Shown in pieces: positions 60,809 to 64,000 of a stretch of DNA of 64,000 nucleotides; the first letter of the stretch is position 1; every line of letters starts with the position of its first letter. The stretch is taken from contig SVTJ01000003.1 of assembly GCA_015063845.1 (NCBI GenBank), positions 81,519 to 145,518 on the forward strand, given 5' to 3'. Under the pieces are notes generated by a model. The model ran no database searches. It was not told the origin of the DNA and saw only the letters and a list, made by a program, of their open reading frames with translations. Origin of the DNA: Oscillospiraceae bacterium (GTDB taxonomy: Bacteria > Bacillota > Clostridia > Oscillospirales > CAG-272). A program made the position numbers and the translations under genes.

Positions 60809-62428
60809 TTAAATTACTTTTTCGAAAATGTATTTGGGATCTATTACGTTGTTTCCACATGAAGCCATGATATAAAAGCCTTCGCCAAGCTCAAGCGCAA
60901 GAGCATCTGTCGTTCCCAAAACGTCGCCGACAGCAATAAGCTCTCCAAGTGACACTGTCGTTTCGCTAAGTCCGAAATACCAAAGCTTTATGTCAAGACC
61001 ACAGTCAATGATGACGTATTTTCCAAGTTTTACGTTCTCACCGACAGCACATACTCGTCCGCCGACTGATGACCTCACATCAAGACCTGAGCCGCCTGTG
61101 ACAGTGTTGCCTATAAATGGGGACGTGTGTAGCCTATTTCCGATAGCGACGGAAGCGCCGAAAGCCGTGCCGTTTGTATATCCAAGCTCAGACGGGCCGC
61201 TCTGAGATCCCGCAAGGAATATGCGATCATTGTTGGTGACAGAGAAAAGTCTTAGATCAATAGATAGCGCGTTTAGCGCATCGTCAGCGTTCTTCTTGGT
61301 TACGGCTGAAGTGTCGGACAGCGTGAGCTCGAAGCTTTTTGCGGAAATTCCGTAGGACACGTTCACCGTATAAACGTCACCCGTATATCCATGCGGATAG
61401 GGAATGGCAACGTACGCTGTTTCGTCTATGTAATAAGCGGACGGGGAAACAGCTGCGTCTGGAAGTGTCACAGCAAGCTTCGAACGGTCGGAAATATTTG
61501 TTGCCTTGAGCACAACGAACCCATCGGACTGTAGCGTATAAGAATTGACAGAAAACTCAGCGCGATTGTGGATTATCACCTTAAATCGGTAATTGACCGT
61601 TCCGTTGTAAGACCTGTCATTCGTATCGAGCCAGTCAGCCCTTACGCTTAGAAAAAGCTCAGTGCTTGTGTCAAGGGTTATACGTTCGAGCTCGTCAAGT
61701 GTGCCTTCGAAAACAAGCTTGTCACCCTCGTGAACGGTAACCGAGCAAACATCGGGGGATTCCGAAAAGGCAAGAGAGATACCGCCCGATACGTCATAAG
61801 TAGTTATGTCAGATGTCGTTTTTATGAGCGTTGCTGTTTTGAAGCTGTTGTTGATAGACTTGTATTTCCAATCCGTGCTTTCGGGTATTATCTTTTGCCC
61901 GTCGTCCGTTAGCAATACGGGTGGGTTTGCATCATTATATAACAGCTCTGCGAAAGATGATGAGAGAAAATAATCACTGTACTTGCTGGGGATCTTGTAG
62001 TACTGCCCGTTGGCATCAATACAGTAGCTATCACCGTGAGTAAAGGAAAAATAACAAGTGAGCTTTGTTACGCCATCTTGCTCGATTATCTCGGCTACTA
62101 ACGATTTTTCGGTCGAGGATTGTGCCGTGATAGGCGTGGTCTTTTCCATGTTTGATTTAATGGAAAGAAATATGTTGACAAGTGACGCGTCTCCCGAATA
62201 GTCTCTTTCATATACCTCTCTGAAAAGCTCGTTTCCGTCAATGTCGTATATGATAACGGTAGGGGTGTCCTCGGGCTCACTTGATTTTACCGTTGTGTAT
62301 ATGGCGTTTGAAATAGCTAAGATAGTAGGGAAGAGGATACAAAGAGCGATAAGCGCGAGTATGATAAGCTTTTTGAGCGACATATCGGTAAAAAATGCGG
62401 CTATGTGCTTTTTCAGTTCACCGAACAT
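60809..62428 (-). CDS. membrane-anchored protein with a degenerate M23/LytM domain
   Basis: A 539-residue protein with a cytoplasmic head and a membrane helix at about residues 20-42, the rest outside. The middle (about 60-390) is beta-rich, without a family I recognise. The end (about 440-539) matches the LytM/M23 layout: SGLDVRSSVGGRVCAVGENVKLGKYVIIDCG, then WYFGLSETTVSLGELIAVGDVLGTTD. The zinc ligands of active M23 enzymes (His in HxGxD and the HxH or HLS histidines) are absent (GSGLD, YFGLS), so it should not cleave peptidoglycan. SpoIIQ of sporulating bacteria is a well-known non-catalytic relative. GGAGATACTT precedes the ATG. Confidence 0.8.
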   Translation of the reverse strand: MFGELKKHIAAFFTDMSLKKLIILALIALCILFPTILAISNAIYTTVKSSEPEDTPTVIIYDIDGNELFREVYERDYSGDASLVNIFLSIKSNMEKTTPITAQSSTEKSLVAEIIEQDGVTKLTCYFSFTHGDSYCIDANGQYYKIPSKYSDYFLSSSFAELLYNDANPPVLLTDDGQKIIPESTDWKYKSINNSFKTATLIKTTSDITTYDVSGGISLAFSESPDVCSVTVHEGDKLVFEGTLDELERITLDTSTELFLSVRADWLDTNDRSYNGTVNYRFKVIIHNRAEFSVNSYTLQSDGFVVLKATNISDRSKLAVTLPDAAVSPSAYYIDETAYVAIPYPHGYTGDVYTVNVSYGISAKSFELTLSDTSAVTKKNADDALNALSIDLRLFSVTNNDRIFLAGSQSGPSELGYTNGTAFGASVAIGNRLHTSPFIGNTVTGGSGLDVRSSVGGRVCAVGENVKLGKYVIIDCGLDIKLWYFGLSETTVSLGELIAVGDVLGTTDALALELGEGFYIMASCGNNVIDPKYIFEKVI

Positions 62429-62464
62429 AAGTATCTCCTTCCTTTAATATAATAGTTACCCTTT

Positions 62465-62493
62465 ATTATACACCAATAAGGAGATAAGGTCAA
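62465..62493 (-). promoter_or_regulatory. promoter of the degenerate M23 gene
   Basis: On the minus strand: TTGACC (complement of 62488-62493), a 17-base spacer, TATAAT (complement of 62465-62470). Confidence 0.8.
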
Positions 62494-62504
62494 GTATTAT
62501 TTTG

Positions 62505-63152
62505 TTAAATTACGGTGTAAGTTAGTCCGTAGCTTTGTGCGTATGCAAGCGCAAAAGAGCCGCTGTGACAATAAACGGTCAAGGTTTCCAAACCTTCGCC
62601 AAATGCTAAATATCCAATGCTCGTAACACTTGAGGGGATCGTAACCGAGCGAAGAGAGGTGCAACCGTTGAAAGCAAACCAGCCGATGCTGGTAACTCCG
62701 TCGGAAATGATGACGTTTTTGATCTGTGAGTTTTCAAATGCTCCGTCTGCGATCGCTGTGACACGGTATCCGTCTACGGAAGCGGGGATGACAATGTTTT
62801 CTTCATTGCCCGTGTATCCTGTAAGCGTTGCGTTAGTTCCGGAAATTATGTATTTAAAAGCAGGTGTGACGTTAACGGAGTTATCCGCTTCGCTATCATC
62901 ATTTTTCTCGGCTTCAGCCTTGAGACTTTCGATAACGGCGGTGAGCTCATCGATCTTTTGTTGACGTTCGCTGTCCGCAAGCGTTTGATTTTTCTGAAGC
63001 TCGATGATCTGTGCCTCAAGTGAAGCTATTGTGGATTGATAGTCGATAGTCGGAACGCTGCCGCCATCTGACGGAGTGTTCGTTTTTTTTGCGCAAGAGC
63101 TGCATAAGAGAAGGGAAACGGTAAGACAAATTGCAAGAGCGATTTTTTTCAT
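62505..63152 (-). CDS. leucine-rich (BspA-type) surface lipoprotein
   Basis: A 215-residue exported lipoprotein starting at ATG 63152 after AAAAGGAGAATACAAA. The signal peptide ends in LLLCSSCAKK, with the lipid-bearing Cys at about residue 21. A coiled coil (about 38-80, IASLEAQIIELQKNQ onward) acts as a stalk. The head carries two to three BspA/LRR_5 repeats (IPASVDGYRVTAIADGAF, VTSIGWFAFNGCTSL, VTSIGYLAFGEGL). Such proteins mediate surface binding in gut bacteria. It is short for the class, with the repeats near the C-terminus. No sortase motif. Confidence 0.85.
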   Translation of the reverse strand: MKKIALAICLTVSLLLCSSCAKKTNTPSDGGSVPTIDYQSTIASLEAQIIELQKNQTLADSERQQKIDELTAVIESLKAEAEKNDDSEADNSVNVTPAFKYIISGTNATLTGYTGNEENIVIPASVDGYRVTAIADGAFENSQIKNVIISDGVTSIGWFAFNGCTSLRSVTIPSSVTSIGYLAFGEGLETLTVYCHSGSFALAYAQSYGLTYTVI

Positions 63153-63277
63153 TTTGTATTCTCCTTTTTTGTTTGCGTTGTTTGTGTATAAAAAGGATAA
63201 CATTTAGCGGAAAGTAAATCAAGAAAAACGTGTCGAGGATAAATAAAAACTTTTTAAAATTTTTTTAAAAAACATCT

Positions 63278-63305
63278 TGACAAATAGAGAGCTTTGAGTT
63301 ATAAT
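63278..63305 (+). promoter_or_regulatory. promoter of the CAU tRNA
   Basis: TTGACA at 63278-63283 and TATAAT at 63300-63305, with a 16-base spacer, 17 bases before the tRNA. Confidence 0.85.
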
Positions 63306-63322
63306 ATATGGGTCGCAACTGA

Positions 63323-63399
63323 GGGCCAATAGCTCAGTTGGTTAGAGCTACCGGCTCATAACCGGTCGGTCCGGGGTTCGAGTCCCTGTTGGCCCACCA
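63323..63399 (+). tRNA. tRNA with CAU anticodon (Ile2 with lysidine, or elongator Met)
   Basis: A 77-base cloverleaf. GGGCCAA pairs with TTGGCCC (acceptor stem), and CCA is encoded at 63397-63399. The D arm is GCTC...GAGC, the anticodon stem CCGGC/..CCGG around the loop CTCATAA, and the T arm has GGGTTCGAGTCCC. The anticodon is CAT. The CGG-CTCATAA-CCG-TC-CGGTC arrangement looks more like Firmicutes tRNA-Ile(CAU) than elongator Met, and initiator Met is excluded by the acceptor pairing. Sequence alone does not decide. Confidence 0.92.
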
Positions 63400-63652
63400 A
63401 ACACAAAAGCACCGATGTAAAGCATCGGTGCTTTTGTGTTTCGTAGACCTTAGTGACGAAGAACCCCTCAATTGCGGAGCAATTGATTTAGCTTGCGAAA
63501 AACGCAGAAAGGCAATGAACTAATGTAAGCGCAAGCGTTGAGTCCCTGTTGGCGGATGTAAAGCATCGGTGCTTTTGTGTTTCGCGGAACACCCCGACAA
63601 AAAAACCTCAATTGCGGAGAGATTAATACAAGTCGTGCAAAATGCACAAAAA
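63380..63652 (+). repeat. degenerate tandem duplication with tRNA 3' remnant
   Basis: The 14 bases GAGTCCCTGTTGGC of the tRNA 3' half (63380-63393) recur exactly at 63540-63553. The 30 bases from GATGTAAAGCATCGG to TGTTTCG (63414-63443) recur exactly at 63555-63584, with the CCA end and the rising terminator arm deleted between them. CTCAATTGCGGAG and the GCAAAA..GC..AAA run also appear in both copies (about 63467 and 63607). The second copy is therefore a partial, decayed duplicate. Confidence 0.85.
63400..63440 (+). terminator. terminator of the tRNA gene
   Basis: AACACAAAAGCACCGATG at 63400-63417 pairs with CATCGGTGCTTTTGTGTT at 63423-63440, 18 pairs with a TAAAG loop. The left arm begins next to the encoded CCA. 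Confidence 0.85.
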
Positions 63653-63715
63653 TTATTATTTGAATTCGTGCTTTTGGTCTGAAACATAAAACCTTACAAA
63701 GTTTGAAAAAATTGC

Positions 63716-63744
63716 TTGACAAAATGGGACAAAAGGGATATAAT
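63716..63744 (+). promoter_or_regulatory. rRNA operon promoter P1
   Basis: TTGACA at 63716-63721 and TATAAT at 63739-63744, with a 17-base spacer. Confidence 0.9.
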
Positions 63745-63819
63745 ATTAAGGTCGCCTGAAAGCGACGGTCACAAATCGGCGAGCTTTGAAAAAAGTTTTG
63801 AGAAATTTCAAAAAAACTG

Positions 63820-63849
63820 TTGACAAAGTTCACCAACTTGTGATATAAT
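63820..63849 (+). promoter_or_regulatory. rRNA operon promoter P2
   Basis: TTGACA at 63820-63825 and TATAAT at 63844-63849, with an 18-base spacer. Tandem strong promoters about 100 bases apart are usual before rRNA operons. Confidence 0.9.
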
Positions 63850-63856
63850 AATCAAG

Positions 63857-64000
63857 CTCTCCCTTAGAAGAGGGGGCAGCGAAACGGTCATTGAAAATTG
63901 AACAACAAGAGAGAAGTACAAAGCAAAATAGTGCAAGTGCAAATCTCGTCGATAAGAGTTATATATACTCAACAAAGTAAAAGAAGCTAAGAAAGAATAG
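63857..64000 (+). other. leader of an rRNA operon; 16S gene lies beyond the window
   Basis: GCTCTCCCTTAGAAGAGGG... then GGTCATTGAAAATTGAACAACAAGAG, a typical Firmicutes pre-16S leader phrase (ATTGAAAACTGAACAA type). The 16S rRNA start is not reached. No reading frame is credible in this stretch; it is leader RNA. Confidence 0.75.

Noticed and set aside
63468..63836. Minus-strand frame of 122 residues near the right end
   Set aside because: It runs through rRNA promoters, the decayed tRNA copy and AT-rich leader, so coding is not credible.

Overview
The window is chromosomal DNA of a Gram-positive, low-to-moderate GC member of the Firmicutes, most likely an uncultured gut-type Clostridia. This is inferred from gene content and order: HrcA with a CIRCE operator, PlsY, a CdaA diadenylate cyclase, a yabM-mazG-rqcP-yabP-yabQ-divIC block of sporulation and division genes, a two-subunit GlgC/GlgD glycogen pathway, split transketolase, HemZ, and THF and preQ1-I riboswitches. 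Most genes are housekeeping, read on the plus strand, with strong Shine-Dalgarno sites, short gaps and clear intrinsic terminators. No IS element, prophage, integrase or CRISPR array is visible.

Layout. 1-3.6 kb: the edge of a MATE transporter, an alpha/beta hydrolase plus YgjP-like metallopeptidase pair, rnpB with a consensus promoter, and small unknown genes. 3.7-10.3 kb: nrdR, then the CIRCE-controlled heat-shock operon hrcA-grpE-dnaK-dnaJ-prmA. 10.4-16.5 kb: a six-gene dlt-like surface acylation operon (membrane transglutaminase-like protein, adenylating ligase, carrier protein, MBOAT, SGNH-like protein with Cys in the nucleophile position, lipoprotein). 16.5-19.4 kb: divergent AraC regulator and L-fucose isomerase. 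19.4-22.5 kb (minus): plsY, a methyltransferase and a degenerate FolC paralogue. 22.6-25.4 kb: THF riboswitch-folT-folC, then preQ1-I riboswitch-queT. 25.4-27 kb: PutP symporter (minus).

27-41.8 kb: cdaA with a truncated CdaR-like partner, an FAD oxidoreductase overlapping recJ, relA-dtd-hemZ, a uridine-kinase-like gene, a 125-base element bounded by perfect 14-base inverted repeats, and the yab/div cluster with hup inserted. 41.8-52 kb: glycogen operon glgB-glgC-glgD-glgA-glgP plus a GH13 amylase, which makes, stores and remobilises glucan. 52-60.8 kb: tadA, azlCD, split transketolase, trpS, a Dabb protein, a ThyX-like protein, glyS and a SulP transporter without STAS. 60.8-63.2 kb (minus): a membrane protein with a degenerate M23/LytM domain and a BspA-type leucine-rich lipoprotein. 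63.3-64 kb: a CAU tRNA, a degenerate duplication carrying part of that tRNA, and tandem promoters plus leader of an rRNA operon whose 16S gene starts beyond the window.

The candidates most worth follow-up are the 37.3-kb inverted-repeat/RNA element, the dlt-like operon with its Cys-type SGNH protein, the terminator-like hairpin that holds the yabP ribosome binding site, the YbbR-less CdaR, the degenerate FolC paralogue, and the catalytically dead M23 protein.
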